From Roseinatronobacter alkalisoli (lineage in GTDB: Bacteria > Pseudomonadota > Alphaproteobacteria > Rhodobacterales > Rhodobacteraceae), in NCBI RefSeq assembly GCF_028745735.1, contig NZ_JAQZSM010000002.1:248001-312000 (forward strand): a stretch of 64,000 nt of DNA, read 5' to 3'. The notes under the pieces were generated by a model. The model saw only the letters and a list, made by a program, of their open reading frames with translations, made no database searches and was not told the origin of the DNA. Every line of letters starts with the position of its first letter. The stretch's first letter is position 1. Shown here in pieces: positions 46,368 to 56,308 of the stretch. The position numbers and the translations under genes were made by a program.

Positions 46368-46612
46368 TGGGAAAGGCTTTGCTACCAGACTGGCCGGGAT
46401 ACCTGCGCCGTGCGCGCGCCGCACAGTATGTGGACGTGTCAACCACCAAGTTTGATGATCTGGTCCGCGAAGGCGCTTTGCCCGCGCCTATCACTCGCTT
46501 GGGCGTAAAGGTCTGGTCGCGCGCGCAGATCGACGATCTGTTGCAAAATACCGATCCAGACAGCACGGAAGGGGGGCTTGTGTCATGCGACGCCGTATTT
46601 CCACCAAGCTGA
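46367..46612 (+). CDS. AlpA/excisionase-type DNA-binding protein
   Basis: The protein has 81 residues from the ATG at 46367. A MerR/AlpA-like winged helix is at about 14-59 (RRARAAQYVDVSTTKFDDLV then WSRAQIDDLL). It directly precedes the integrase and overlaps it by 28 bp, the usual place for a recombination directionality factor. AlpA proteins also activate phage satellites. Confidence 0.75.
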   Translation: MGKALLPDWPGYLRRARAAQYVDVSTTKFDDLVREGALPAPITRLGVKVWSRAQIDDLLQNTDPDSTEGGLVSCDAVFPPS

Positions 46613-47712
46613 AATACCTGAGCCAGTCGGGTCACTTCCCGAGCGGCAATCCCCGGCTTTACATGGGGCCGAAAGGTGCGAAGCGCGTCCCCATGCCTGA
46701 CGCGCCAGTCGATCACCCGATGTTTCTTTCGGCCTATGCCAAGGCACTTGCCTCGATCACCGGGGCGGATGGAATCGATCTGCGCTTGCCAGCTCCGAAG
46801 GGATCTATCAAGGACGCCGCTCAAAGCCTGCTGCGCAGTGATTACTGGCGTGACGTTCTAAGAGAAGGCACAAAGGCGCGACGCAGGCCAGAGTATGACC
46901 GGATCATTGAAGCCTATGGACAGGCCGATCTGCGAACCCTCAAGCCTGAACATATCCGCGCTGACCTCAAGGGGCTTAAACCACACGCAAGGAACAACCG
47001 CTTGAAGGTCTGGCGCAGCTTGATGAAGTTTGCGACAGAGGCTTACAGCCTTCCAAGCAATCCCGCGCTGGCAGTAGCGAAGACACAGACAAAAAAGACA
47101 GACGGTCACGCAAGCTGGACACAAGCCGATGTGGAAAAGTTCCGCAAGCATTGGCCGCTCGACAGCGCCCCTCGCCTTGCCTTCGAGTTGATATACTGGA
47201 CTGGCGCGCGCATCTCAGATGCAATCAAATTGGGTCCAGTCAATGTGAGCCGCGACGGGTTCCTAATATTTTGCCAGGGCAAGACGGGCGCCGAAGCCTA
47301 TCCGCCTTTTGACATGGGTGTGTCGCCTCTCGCCGATCAGTATTCATCGGATTTGCACTTGCTACACCAAGCCATCCAAAGGCGACCGTCGCGGCACCTG
47401 ACCTATATGACCACGGCGCAAGGTTCATCGCGATCTGTCAAAGCCGCGTCACAGTGGCTTGCCGAGAAGGCACGCGATGCGGGCATAGAAGGCAAGACAG
47501 CACACGGCCTACGCAAGCGCCGCACTGAACTGCTGATCGAAGCAGGCGCGACCCGCGATCAGGTTAAGGGGTGGATAGGCCACGAATCGGACAGCATGGT
47601 TTCACTCTATGCAAAGAAATTTGACCGGAAGCGGGCGCTAATTGGCACAGACCGAGAACGGCAAAGTTCCAAGTTTTCGGAAAAGTTCCAACAAAAGGAT
47701 GAAAAACCGTGA
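46585..47712 (+). CDS. int: Tyrosine-type integrase of the element
   Basis: The protein has 375 residues. Catalytic residues: R209 (TGARISDA), H307 and R310 (HGLR), H333 (GHES) and the nucleophile Y342 (SLYAKK). An N-terminal core-binding domain lies at about 70-160. It ends 24 bp before the attR/tRNA 3' end, the expected position for tRNA-targeting integrases. Confidence 0.92.
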   Translation: MRRRISTKLKYLSQSGHFPSGNPRLYMGPKGAKRVPMPDAPVDHPMFLSAYAKALASITGADGIDLRLPAPKGSIKDAAQSLLRSDYWRDVLREGTKARRRPEYDRIIEAYGQADLRTLKPEHIRADLKGLKPHARNNRLKVWRSLMKFATEAYSLPSNPALAVAKTQTKKTDGHASWTQADVEKFRKHWPLDSAPRLAFELIYWTGARISDAIKLGPVNVSRDGFLIFCQGKTGAEAYPPFDMGVSPLADQYSSDLHLLHQAIQRRPSRHLTYMTTAQGSSRSVKAASQWLAEKARDAGIEGKTAHGLRKRRTELLIEAGATRDQVKGWIGHESDSMVSLYAKKFDRKRALIGTDRERQSSKFSEKFQQKDEKP

Positions 47713-47736
47713 CTTTTCAAGTGCATGAAAAAGGTT

Positions 47737-47751
47737 TGGCGATCCCGGGAG
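47737..47751. repeat. attR, 15-bp direct repeat in the tRNA-Arg 3' end
   Basis: TGGCGATCCCGGGAG, identical to 37650-37664. The distance between copies is 10,087 bp. The site is within the tRNA acceptor/T-arm end, the normal target of tRNA-specific tyrosine integrases. Confidence 0.85.
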
Positions 47752-47813
47752 GACTCGAACCCCCAACATCCTGATTAGAAGTCAGGTGCTCTATCCAGTT
47801 GAGCTACGGGACC
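47737..47813 (-). tRNA. tRNA-Arg (UCU anticodon)
   Basis: On the minus strand a 77-nt cloverleaf runs from GGTCCCG to encoded CCA. Anticodon stem CTGAC/GTCAG-type with loop containing TCT; T-arm GGGGGTTCGAGTCCTCC. The 3' end holds the attR core; it is the integration target of the element and is left intact. Confidence 0.93.
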
Positions 47814-47873
47814 ACGGTTGTCTTCTTGCTGTATCATGGGCAGGATTACAACGGGCATGCCTTGGGTTCATGC

Positions 47874-47902
47874 AAAAAGGCCCCCGGTCATGCCGGAGGC
47901 CC
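47874..47902 (-). terminator. Rho-independent terminator of rpmB
   Basis: On the minus strand GGCCTCCGG/CCGGGGGCC with a short loop is followed by TTTTTGC. It begins 18 bp beyond the rpmB stop. Confidence 0.82.
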
Positions 47903-47920
47903 CAATAAAATACCTGCCGT

Positions 47921-48208
47921 TCAGGCGGCGGTTTGCGCCTTTGCAAGGTCACGCTTGATCTTCTGTGCGTTCGGCGAAAGTTCTTCATCCTTCGCGCGGG
48001 CAAGATAGGCGTCAAGGCCACCGCGGTGATCCACCGAGCGCAGCGCTGCAGAGGAAACGCGCAGCTTGAAGCTGCGACCCAGCGCTTCGGACTGAAGCGA
48101 CACGTCCTGCAGATTGGGCAGGAAGCGGCGGCGGGTCTTGTTGTTGGCGTGGCTTACATTGTTGCCCGACATCGGGCCTTTTCCGGTCAGTTCGCAGCGG
48201 CGCGACAT
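47921..48208 (-). CDS. rpmB: 50S ribosomal protein L28
   Basis: The protein has 95 residues from the ATG at 48208 ([20 protein letters not shown]). The alphaproteobacterial L28 form with [13 protein letters not shown] and a C-terminal extension is seen. An upstream in-frame ATG at 48277 adds non-homologous residues and is rejected. Confidence 0.96.
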   Translation of the reverse strand: MSRRCELTGKGPMSGNNVSHANNKTRRRFLPNLQDVSLQSEALGRSFKLRVSSAALRSVDHRGGLDAYLARAKDEELSPNAQKIKRDLAKAQTAA

Positions 48209-48312
48209 GGGTTTATCCTCGTCTTGTTCATAAGGGCGGATGACGAAACAGCCATGCCGCCACATACCAAAGGGCACTGCTGCGCAGCGCCGTGAATCTC
48301 GTTCCCGCGCTA

Positions 48313-49341
48313 TTAGGGGGTATCGATAGTGGCGTCAAGCGATTCCGGCAGTTTTGTCTGCTCCATTTCCGGCCAAAGGCTGGCAAACAGGTCTTGCGCC
48401 GCGCGGCTGGCGGTCAGCTGGCCATCGGCAACCTGTTCCGACAGTGACTGCATCAGGCTGCGTGCCTTTGGCTGCGCCAGCTGTGCCAGCAATGTCTGGC
48501 GCACTTCTTCTTCGAACCAGTGGCGGGCCTGTTCGGCACGGCGCGCGTGCCAATGCCCTTGCGCGCGCCGCCAGTCCACCAGATCGCGGATTTCGGCCCA
48601 GGCCCGGTCCAGCCCCGATATTTCCAGTGCTGAAACGGTCATGGCCTTCGGGAACCCGTCGGGGTCCTGCGGTCTGCGGCGCAACAGGCGCAATGCACCG
48701 GCATAATCGGCGCAGGTCCGCATGGCGGTTGCCTTCAGATCGCCATCTGCCTTGTTCACCAGAATGATATCCGCAGCTTCCATGATGCCACGCTTGACGC
48801 CTTGCAATTCATCGCCGCCCGCAGGCGCCAGCAGCAGCAAAAACACATCCGACAATTCCGCGACCACTGTTTCCGACTGGCCAACGCCAACAGTTTCAAT
48901 CAGCACCACATCGAAACCCGCCGCTTCGCACAGCGCCACTGCTTCGCGCGTGCGCCGTGCCACCCCGCCCAGATGTGACTGGCTGGGACTGGGACGAATG
49001 AACGCATCGGGGCTGCGCGACAGCCGTTCCATGCGTGTCTTGTCACCCAGAATGGACCCGCCGGTGCGCTTGCTGGACGGGTCAACCGCCAGCACGGCCA
49101 CGCGCAGGCCCTGCGCAACCAGCATCAGGCCGAAACTTTCGATAAAGGTGGATTTCCCGACACCCGGCGTGCCCGAAAGGCCGATGCGAATGGCCTCTCG
49201 GCCGGTGCGGGCAAGGGTTTCCAGCAATTCCGTGGCCTGTACCCGGTGTTCTGGGCGCGCGCTTTCGACAAGCGTGATGGCGCGCGCAACTGCGCGCCGT
49301 TCGCCCCGCTCGACCGCATCGGCCAGGATTGCGATATCCAT
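48313..49341 (-). CDS. meaB: MeaB/ArgK-family GTPase (methylmalonyl-CoA mutase chaperone)
   Basis: The protein has 342 residues: G1 GTPGVGKST (about 58-66), [15 protein letters not shown] (the family's base-III region), ETVGVGQSE, and G4 NKAD. It protects and reactivates the B12-dependent methylmalonyl-CoA mutase. No mutase gene lies in the window. Confidence 0.92.
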   Translation of the reverse strand: MDIAILADAVERGERRAVARAITLVESARPEHRVQATELLETLARTGREAIRIGLSGTPGVGKSTFIESFGLMLVAQGLRVAVLAVDPSSKRTGGSILGDKTRMERLSRSPDAFIRPSPSQSHLGGVARRTREAVALCEAAGFDVVLIETVGVGQSETVVAELSDVFLLLLAPAGGDELQGVKRGIMEAADIILVNKADGDLKATAMRTCADYAGALRLLRRRPQDPDGFPKAMTVSALEISGLDRAWAEIRDLVDWRRAQGHWHARRAEQARHWFEEEVRQTLLAQLAQPKARSLMQSLSEQVADGQLTASRAAQDLFASLWPEMEQTKLPESLDATIDTP

Positions 49342-49491
49342 ATGCGCCCCCGTTGTTCCTGCTCATTGTCCCCAAATGGCCCGCAGGAAGCCCCTTTGTC
49401 CAGCCCCGCCCCATGATTTGGCGTATCATGACCCGACAAAGACGGCGCGCGCCGTTGCATGATGGCATAAAATGGCGGCATAACGCTGGCC

Positions 49492-51933
49492 ATGCGACTG
49501 CCTATTGATGACATCCTTCCCGCGCTGAAAACGGCCCTTGCAGCCGCCGGGCGTGTCGTGCTGCAAGCCCCGCCGGGGGCGGGCAAGACAACCCGTGTGC
49601 CACTGGCGCTGCTGGATCAGGTCAAGGGGCGCATCGTCATGCTGGAACCGCGCAGACTGGCCGCGCGTGCCGCCGCCGCACAAATGGCCCATCTGCTGGG
49701 CGAACAGCCGGGCCAGCGCGTGGGCTACCGTATCCGGGGCGAATCCGTGACCGGCCCCGACACCCGAATAGAGGTCGTGACCGAAGGCATTCTGACCCGT
49801 ATGTTGCAGCGCGACCCCGAACTTGCAGGCATTGGCGCGGTGATTTTCGATGAATTTCATGAACGTTCGGTCAATGCGGATCTGGGGCTGGCGCTGACAT
49901 GGGAAATGCGCGATGCGCTGCGCCCGGACCTGCAGGTGATTGTCATGTCCGCCACGTTGGATGCAGCCCCCGTGGCCGCGCTGCTGGACGATGCGCCCGT
50001 TCTGACCGCCGAGGGGCGCGCCTTTCCGGTTGAAACCCGGTGGCTGGACCGCCCCTTGCCCAGAACGGCGCGGTTTGAACGTGCCGCCGCCGACCTGATC
50101 GTGCAGGCGCTGCGCGCTGAAACAGGGTCAGTGCTGGCATTCCTGCCCGGTGAAGGGGAAATCAGGCGCGTCGCGGGGGCGCTTGCCCACGACCTGCCCG
50201 CCGATACCAGCCTGCACCCGCTTTACGGGGCTTTGCCCCTTGCCGAGCAGCGCGCAGCCCTGATGCCCGCCAAAACCGGGCGCAAACTGGTATTGGCAAC
50301 CGCAATCGCCGAAACATCGTTGACCATCGAAGGGGTGCGTGTGGTGGTCGATTGCGGGCTGGCACGGCGGGCGCGGTTTGACCCCGGAAGCGGCATGTCG
50401 CGGCTGGTGACCGAACGTGTCACCCGCGCCGAAGCCGACCAACGGCGCGGGCGTGCGGGGCGTATGGAGGCGGGGGTCTGTTACCGGATGTGGGCGCGCG
50501 CCGAAGAAGGGGCGCTGCACGCCTTCGCGCCGCCTGAAATCGAACGCGCGGATCTGGCTGCGCTGGCGCTTGATCTGGCGCTTTGGGGCAGTGATGCGGG
50601 CTTGCGGTTCCTGACGCCCCCGCCCGCCGCCGCGCTGGCGGAAGCGCGTGCGCTGCTGATGGGTCTTGGCGCGCTGGACCCGGCAGGACGGATCACGATA
50701 CATGGGCGCGACATGGCGGCGCTGCCGCTGCACCCGCGCGTGGCGCATATGCTGTTATCCGCAGGCCGCGACGCAGCACCCCTTGCCGCGCTATTGTCGG
50801 AACGCGATATTCTGCAGGCGGCCCCTGCGGACCTGTCGCTGCGGCTGGAAGCGTTCCGTGACCCGCGCCGGTTTGGCGACACGCGGCCATATGCAATCCA
50901 TCAACCGGCCCTTGCACGGGTGAAGGAAGACGCCCGCCGTCTGGCGCGGCTGGCCCCGGCGGTCAAGGCGCCGCATTCCAGCGCCGAAATGGTGGCCCTC
51001 GCCTATCCCGACCGGATCGGATTGCGGCGTAAGGGGGATGATCCGCGCTATGTGCTGGCAGGGGGCAAGGGCGCGGTGCTGGATGCGGGCGACGGGCTGG
51101 CGCAAACCCGGCTGATTGTCGTGACCGACACTGACGGCAACCCGCGCGAAGCCCGTATCCGGCAGGCCATCGCCCTGCGAGAGGCCAGTCTGCGCCAGCT
51201 TTTTGCGCAGCAGATATCCTGGCGGCAGATTTGCAGCTGGTCCCGGCGCGAACAACGCATCAAGGCGCGCGAACAGGAACATTTCGGCGCGCTGGTACTG
51301 GCAGACCGTCTTTGGCATGACGCCCCGCCTGACGCGATGATTGCCGCTGCCTGCGCGGGGCTGCGCGATATTGGCCTGCCGCTGTCAGATGGCGCGCGCC
51401 GGTTCATTGCCCGCGTGGATTTGCTGCGCGCGCAAGGGCTGGAGATGCCCGACATGTCTGACGCGGCGCTGCTGGCGGGGCTTGAACACTGGCTTGGCCC
51501 CGCGCTGGCGCAGTGCCGCACGGCCGATGATCTGCGCGCGCTGGATGTGCAGCCAGCCTTGCGCGCCATGCTGGACTGGGACCAGATGCAGCAACTGGAC
51601 AGGCTGGCGCCTGCGCATTTTGTCACCCCGCTGGGCAATAAGGTCGCCATTGATTATGGTGGCGATGCGCCGGAAATCGCAGTCCGGCTGCAGGAAATGT
51701 TCGGCATGGCGGACCACCCTGCGATCGGGCCGAAGCGCTTGCCAATGCGTGTGGTGCTGCTGTCGCCCGCGCGCAGGCCAGTGCAGGTGACAATGGATTT
51801 GCCGGGCTTCTGGGCCAACAGCTATGCCGATGTGCGCAAGGACATGCGCGGGCAATACCCCCGGCACCCCTGGCCTGACGACCCGCTGGCGGCTAGCCCG
51901 ACACTGCGCGCCAATCCAAGGCGCAAGACCTGA
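49492..51933 (+). CDS. hrpB: ATP-dependent helicase HrpB
   Basis: The protein has 813 residues. DEAH-type motifs: GAGKTT (29-34), DEFH (FDEFHERS, about 121-124), SAT (VMSATLDA), and QRRGRAGR in motif VI. C-terminal HrpB domain with a NSYADVRKDMRGQYPRHPWP end. Role in RNA metabolism is inferred from family. It is divergent from meaB. Confidence 0.94.
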   Translation: MRLPIDDILPALKTALAAAGRVVLQAPPGAGKTTRVPLALLDQVKGRIVMLEPRRLAARAAAAQMAHLLGEQPGQRVGYRIRGESVTGPDTRIEVVTEGILTRMLQRDPELAGIGAVIFDEFHERSVNADLGLALTWEMRDALRPDLQVIVMSATLDAAPVAALLDDAPVLTAEGRAFPVETRWLDRPLPRTARFERAAADLIVQALRAETGSVLAFLPGEGEIRRVAGALAHDLPADTSLHPLYGALPLAEQRAALMPAKTGRKLVLATAIAETSLTIEGVRVVVDCGLARRARFDPGSGMSRLVTERVTRAEADQRRGRAGRMEAGVCYRMWARAEEGALHAFAPPEIERADLAALALDLALWGSDAGLRFLTPPPAAALAEARALLMGLGALDPAGRITIHGRDMAALPLHPRVAHMLLSAGRDAAPLAALLSERDILQAAPADLSLRLEAFRDPRRFGDTRPYAIHQPALARVKEDARRLARLAPAVKAPHSSAEMVALAYPDRIGLRRKGDDPRYVLAGGKGAVLDAGDGLAQTRLIVVTDTDGNPREARIRQAIALREASLRQLFAQQISWRQICSWSRREQRIKAREQEHFGALVLADRLWHDAPPDAMIAAACAGLRDIGLPLSDGARRFIARVDLLRAQGLEMPDMSDAALLAGLEHWLGPALAQCRTADDLRALDVQPALRAMLDWDQMQQLDRLAPAHFVTPLGNKVAIDYGGDAPEIAVRLQEMFGMADHPAIGPKRLPMRVVLLSPARRPVQVTMDLPGFWANSYADVRKDMRGQYPRHPWPDDPLAASPTLRANPRRKT

Positions 51934-52042
51934 CCCGGCGACGCCGGGCAATCGCGCGACCAACGATGCGAATCCCGCCGCCCCCGCAACATATGGCAGC
52001 CGGACGGGGGATGCCGGGGCAATTGCACCCTTCCCACAGTGT

Positions 52043-52891
52043 TCACCCGCTTAGTTTTTCGTTCTGAAGATGCGATGCGTGCCAGGGCGCTTGCGTATCA
52101 GGTGCCCCGAACAGATAGCCTTGCAGGCAATCGACCCCCATATCGACCAGAATGCGCGCATCCTCGACGGTTTCGACCGATTCAGCGACAGTGAACATAT
52201 CGAAATGCCGCGCAATCGACACCAACGCCTGAGTCAGAATCTGGTTGTCGGGGTTGTCGCTGATGCCGCGAATGAATTCGCCGTCAATCTTGATGATGTC
52301 GAAATAGAAATCTTTCAGATAACGGAACGCTGTGTAGCCTGCGCCGAAATCATCCAGCGCGAAACAAATGCCGCGTTCCTGCATATCCTGCATGAATACT
52401 GTCACCAGGTCCGGCATGACGATTGCGGATGATTCCGTGATTTCAAGAATCAGGCGTTCACCTATTCTGGGGTCCACACGCAAGCCCCGTTCCAGCGTGG
52501 CCAGCCATTCCGGATACCCGATGGAACGCGCGGACATATTGATGGACAGGCGGATTCCGGGTTCAGCCGCCAGCGTTTCCAGCCCCATTTCCAGCGCCAG
52601 ACAGTCTATTTTACGCCCCAGTTCCATGGTTTCGACCGCACCAATGAAATCCCCTGCAGGAATGATCCGGCCGGTCGGGTCCATGATACGGATCAACCCT
52701 TCATAGAATGCAGCGCGGCGCGGCATGCGCGCCTGCACGACGGGTTGAAAGGCCAGCATTGCGCGCCGTTCCTTCAGGCCTTGTTCGACCAGATGAATGG
52801 CGTCATGCCGTGTCTGTTCCGCCGCAGCGCCAAAGGGCGATGCATAGGCAGCAGCTTCATCATAGGGCCGACCGGAAAACTGGTTTGGCAT
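52043..52891 (-). CDS. EAL-domain c-di-GMP phosphodiesterase
   Basis: The protein has 282 residues, a single EAL domain with a short N-terminus. Motifs: YEGL (E64, where EAL is usual), SINMSAR, EITESS, DDFGAGY, KIDGEFI, AESVE and QGYLFGAP. The catalytic acidic residues and loop 6 are present, so it should hydrolyse c-di-GMP. A Gly replaces Ala of the EAL name motif, which is common in active members. Confidence 0.88.
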   Translation of the reverse strand: MPNQFSGRPYDEAAAYASPFGAAAEQTRHDAIHLVEQGLKERRAMLAFQPVVQARMPRRAAFYEGLIRIMDPTGRIIPAGDFIGAVETMELGRKIDCLALEMGLETLAAEPGIRLSINMSARSIGYPEWLATLERGLRVDPRIGERLILEITESSAIVMPDLVTVFMQDMQERGICFALDDFGAGYTAFRYLKDFYFDIIKIDGEFIRGISDNPDNQILTQALVSIARHFDMFTVAESVETVEDARILVDMGVDCLQGYLFGAPDTQAPWHASHLQNEKLSG

Positions 52892-53083
52892 TGGAACTCT
52901 CCAGGACTTTTCCCAGCCTTGCCCCAGCGCGCTTAATTCACGGTTAAATTCCGGCGTTTCTTTAAAATGCTTGCGTTATTTTCCTGTTCCAACACCATTT
53001 GCCCTGTTGCCCTGCGGATTGCCTTCGCAGGCGGGCGGGCGTATAGCGCTTGCGACTTCCGGTGGCGTCAGGGAACAGAATAC

Positions 53084-54475
53084 ATGAACGACTCTTCAGC
53101 GAACACAATGTGGGGCGGGCGCTTTGCTGCCGGGCCACATGCGATCATGGAAGCCATCAATGCCTCGATCGGGTTCGATCAACGTATGGCGGCGCAGGAC
53201 ATCACCGGGTCGCGCGCGCATGCAGCCATGCTGGCGGCAACCGGTATCATTACCAAACAGGATGCGCAGGCCATAGATCAGGGGCTGGTGCAGGTTCTGG
53301 CGGAAATCGAAACCGGAACCTTCGCCTTCTCGACGGCCCTGGAAGACATCCATATGAATGTCGAAGCGCGCCTTTCGGACATCATCGGCACGCCTGCGGG
53401 GCGGCTGCATACGGCACGCTCGCGCAATGATCAGGTCGCGCTGGATTTCCGCATCTGGGTGCGCGACCAGTGCGACGCCGCGATTACGGGCATTGAATCA
53501 CTGATGCAGGCCTTTCTGGCGCAGGCCGAAGCCGGGGCAGACTGGGTTATGCCCGGTTTCACCCATCTGCAGACCGCGCAGCCGGTCACATGGGGGCATC
53601 ATATGCTGGCCTATGTGGAAATGCTGGCCCGCGACAAGGGCCGGTTTCAGGATGCCCGCGCACGGATGAATGAATGCCCCCTTGGCGCAGCGGCGCTGGC
53701 GGGCACGTCATTTCCCATTGACCGGCAGATGACCGCCACTGCGCTGGGGTTTGACCGGCCCACGGCAAATTCCCTTGATTCCGTGTCGGACCGCGATTTC
53801 GCGCTGGAATTCCTGTCTGCCGCCAGTATCTGTGCGCTGCACCTGTCGCGCTTTGCCGAAGAACTGGTGATCTGGTCCTCGGCGCAGTTCCGGTTTGTGC
53901 GCATGTCGGACCAGTTTTCCACCGGGTCCAGCATCATGCCGCAGAAACGTAACCCCGATGCCGCGGAATTGCTGCGCGCGAAGCTGGGGCGCATCCTTGG
54001 CGCGACAGTGGCGCTGTTCACTGTCATGAAGGGGCTGCCACTGGCCTATTCCAAGGACATGCAGGAAGACAAGGAACAGGTCTTTGATGCCGCCGATACG
54101 CTGATGCTGGGGCTTGCGGCAATGGATGGGATGGTCCGCGACCTGACCGCCAACCGCGCAACGCTGGAAGCGGCGGCCGCATCCGGGTTTTCAACCGCAA
54201 CAGATCTGGCCGACTGGCTGGTGCGCGAACTGAACCTGCCCTTCCGCGAGGCGCACCACGTCACCGGGTCACTGGTTAAACTGGCGGAGGACAAGGGCTG
54301 CGACCTGCCTGACCTGTCCATCGAAGAGATGCAGAATGTCCATGGCCAGATCACCGCTGCAGTGTATTCTGTTCTGGGCGTGCAGAATTCGGTCGCCAGC
54401 CGCACCAGCTATGGTGGCACCGCACCCGCAAATGTCCGTACCCAGATCGCCCGCTGGAAAGAGGTTCTTAAATGA
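53084..54475 (+). CDS. argH: Argininosuccinate lyase
   Basis: The protein has 463 residues from the ATG at 53084 ([20 protein letters not shown]). The superfamily signature [12 protein letters not shown] is at about 283-294, with MWGGRF near the start and HTARSRNDQ near 115. It makes arginine and fumarate, the last step of arginine synthesis. Its stop overlaps the lipoprotein start. Confidence 0.96.
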   Translation: MNDSSANTMWGGRFAAGPHAIMEAINASIGFDQRMAAQDITGSRAHAAMLAATGIITKQDAQAIDQGLVQVLAEIETGTFAFSTALEDIHMNVEARLSDIIGTPAGRLHTARSRNDQVALDFRIWVRDQCDAAITGIESLMQAFLAQAEAGADWVMPGFTHLQTAQPVTWGHHMLAYVEMLARDKGRFQDARARMNECPLGAAALAGTSFPIDRQMTATALGFDRPTANSLDSVSDRDFALEFLSAASICALHLSRFAEELVIWSSAQFRFVRMSDQFSTGSSIMPQKRNPDAAELLRAKLGRILGATVALFTVMKGLPLAYSKDMQEDKEQVFDAADTLMLGLAAMDGMVRDLTANRATLEAAAASGFSTATDLADWLVRELNLPFREAHHVTGSLVKLAEDKGCDLPDLSIEEMQNVHGQITAAVYSVLGVQNSVASRTSYGGTAPANVRTQIARWKEVLK

Positions 54476-54609
54476 AATACGCCGCTCTTGCCCTTGTGAT
54501 TGCGCTGGCCGCCTGTGGCGCCGACGCCCCGCCGCGCCATGACGATCCGTCCGCGCCCCCCATCGGAATTTCCGGCGAGGTCCGGATAGGGGTCGCCACA
54601 GATCTATGA
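54472..54609 (+). CDS. Small lipoprotein (45 aa)
   Basis: ATGA overlap with argH. The sequence has [20 protein letters not shown] with lipobox LAAC (Cys15) and a short Pro-rich mature part. It is followed by ATGA overlap with the DUF2834 gene. Small lipoproteins between argH and lysA are common in Rhodobacteraceae; function unknown. Confidence 0.8.
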   Translation: MKYAALALVIALAACGADAPPRHDDPSAPPIGISGEVRIGVATDL

Positions 54610-54920
54610 CAGCCCTGCGGATGATCTACCTGGCAATGGCGATCTGGGGCGCGGTCCATCCGATGTACTGGTTCATCACCTGGTTTACGCAGAACGAATG
54701 GTCGCTGATGGCCATGGTGGATGCCTGGCATGCCAATGCGGCCACCAGCGGGCTGGTCTGGGATCTGACGATTGCGGCGCTGGCGCTGACACTGTTCGTT
54801 CTGGTGGAAACATGGCAGCGCCGCCGCTTCAGCGGGCTTCTGGCCATTCCGGCCACATTCTGCATCGGGGTGTCCTGTGGGCTGCCGCTCTATCTGTTTC
54901 TGCGCACGCGACCGGATTGA
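54606..54920 (+). CDS. DUF2834 membrane protein
   Basis: The protein has 104 residues with three hydrophobic segments (about 5-22, 50-68, 78-98) and the opening IYLAMAIWGAVHPMYWFITW. This is the DUF2834 pattern. It is cotranscribed with argH and the lipoprotein. Confidence 0.8.
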   Translation: MTALRMIYLAMAIWGAVHPMYWFITWFTQNEWSLMAMVDAWHANAATSGLVWDLTIAALALTLFVLVETWQRRRFSGLLAIPATFCIGVSCGLPLYLFLRTRPD

Positions 54921-55005
54921 CGCAGTCTTCATCTTGCCGCAAATACTCTCGCTGAAGGCACACGCCCTTGCATCCTTGCCCGCCGCCTGACCGAAAGCAC
55001 CCCTG

Positions 55006-56283
55006 ATGGACCATTTTTTATACCGCGACGGCGTTTTGCATGCCGAAGATGTGCCCCTGACCCGCATTGCAGCAGACGTGGGCACACCGTTCTATTGTTA
55101 TTCCACAGCCACGCTGACGCGCCATTTTCGCCTGTTTCAGGATGCGCTGGCGGGGTTGGACCATCTGGTGTGCTTTGCCATCAAATCCCTGTCCAATCAG
55201 GCCATTTTGCAGACATTGGCCGAACTGGGCGCGGGTATGGATGTGGTGTCGGGGGGCGAATACCGGCGCGCACTGGCCGCAGGGGTGCCCGGCGACCGGA
55301 TCGTGTTTTCCGGCGTGGGCAAGACTCGCGCGGAGATGGAATATGCGCTGACCCATGGCATCCGGCAGTTCAACGTGGAATCCGCCGAAGAGCTGCGTGT
55401 GCTATCGTCGGTGGCCAGCGCCATGGGGGCGGTCGCGCCGATTACCCTGCGCGTGAACCCTGATGTCGATGCCAAAACGCATGAGAAAATCGCCACTGGT
55501 CGCAAGGAAGACAAATTCGGCGTTCCGATCACACAAGCCCGCGCGATTTACGCCGAGGCCGCGACCCTTTCGGGCATCGAAATCGTCGGTGTGGATGTGC
55601 ATATCGGCAGCCAGTTGACCGACCTTGCCCCGTTTGAGGCTGCATTCAGCAAGATTGCCGACCTGACCCGCGAATTGCGCGCGGATGGTCACACCATCCG
55701 GCGGCTGGATCTGGGCGGGGGGCTGGGCATTCCCTATACCCGGTCCAATGAAACGCCGCCGCTGCCACTGGAATACGGCGCGATGATCCGGCGCGTGCTG
55801 GGTGATCTGGATGTCGAGATTGAAATTGAACCGGGCCGCCTGATTGCGGGCAATGCGGGTATCCTTGTGGCTTCCGTCATTTACCTGAAAGAAGGGGAGG
55901 GGCGTAATTTCCTGATCCTTGATGCCGCGATGAATGACCTGATCCGCCCGGCCATGTATGGCGCGCATCATGACATCGTGCCGGTGCAGGAGGCTGCTGC
56001 GGGCCTGGAGTTGCACCCGGTGGATATTGTCGGCCCGGTCTGCGAATCGGGCGATACATTTGCCAAGGCGCGCAACATGCCGCCGCTTGCCCCCGATGAT
56101 CTGGTCGTGTTCCGGTCCGCCGGGGCCTATGGCGCGGTGATGTCGTCGGAATACAACACCCGCCCCCTGATCCCCGAAGTTCTGGTGAAAGATGATCAAT
56201 ATGCTGTCATCCGCCCCCGCCCAAGCTTTGACGAAATCATCAACCGCGATACATTGCCTGCATGGATGACCCCAAAGCCATGA
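55006..56283 (+). CDS. lysA: Diaminopimelate decarboxylase
   Basis: The protein has 425 residues. PLP Lys60 lies in FAIKSLSNQ, DLGGGLGIPY is the phosphate loop, and CESGDTFAK holds the catalytic Cys. It removes CO2 from meso-diaminopimelate to give lysine. It lies 85 bp after DUF2834, probably in one operon with argH. Confidence 0.96.
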   Translation: MDHFLYRDGVLHAEDVPLTRIAADVGTPFYCYSTATLTRHFRLFQDALAGLDHLVCFAIKSLSNQAILQTLAELGAGMDVVSGGEYRRALAAGVPGDRIVFSGVGKTRAEMEYALTHGIRQFNVESAEELRVLSSVASAMGAVAPITLRVNPDVDAKTHEKIATGRKEDKFGVPITQARAIYAEAATLSGIEIVGVDVHIGSQLTDLAPFEAAFSKIADLTRELRADGHTIRRLDLGGGLGIPYTRSNETPPLPLEYGAMIRRVLGDLDVEIEIEPGRLIAGNAGILVASVIYLKEGEGRNFLILDAAMNDLIRPAMYGAHHDIVPVQEAAAGLELHPVDIVGPVCESGDTFAKARNMPPLAPDDLVVFRSAGAYGAVMSSEYNTRPLIPEVLVKDDQYAVIRPRPSFDEIINRDTLPAWMTPKP

Positions 56284-56308
56284 AACCCATGGCCCGCAGA
56301 GAGGGCTG

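Larger units (their letters stand above)
37650..47751. mobile_element. Integrated phage-satellite-like element (capsid-forming PICI-like)
   Basis: It is bounded by attL and attR in tRNA-Arg. Three modules: rightward structural (37649-44178: connector, TerL, HNH, capsid, protease, portal), leftward repressor (44357-44831), and rightward regulatory/integration (44903-47712: three small proteins, a small coupled gene, AlpA-like, integrase). There are no tail, lysis or recognisable replication genes, and no obvious broken ORFs. Size and content match cf-PICI-type satellites; a decayed HK97-type prophage is the alternative. Confidence 0.75.

Noticed and set aside
37650-47751. Gene transfer agent cluster
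   Set aside because: Rhodobacterales GTA clusters have a conserved order with tail genes and lack integrase and att sites. This unit has integrase, att repeats and no tail genes.
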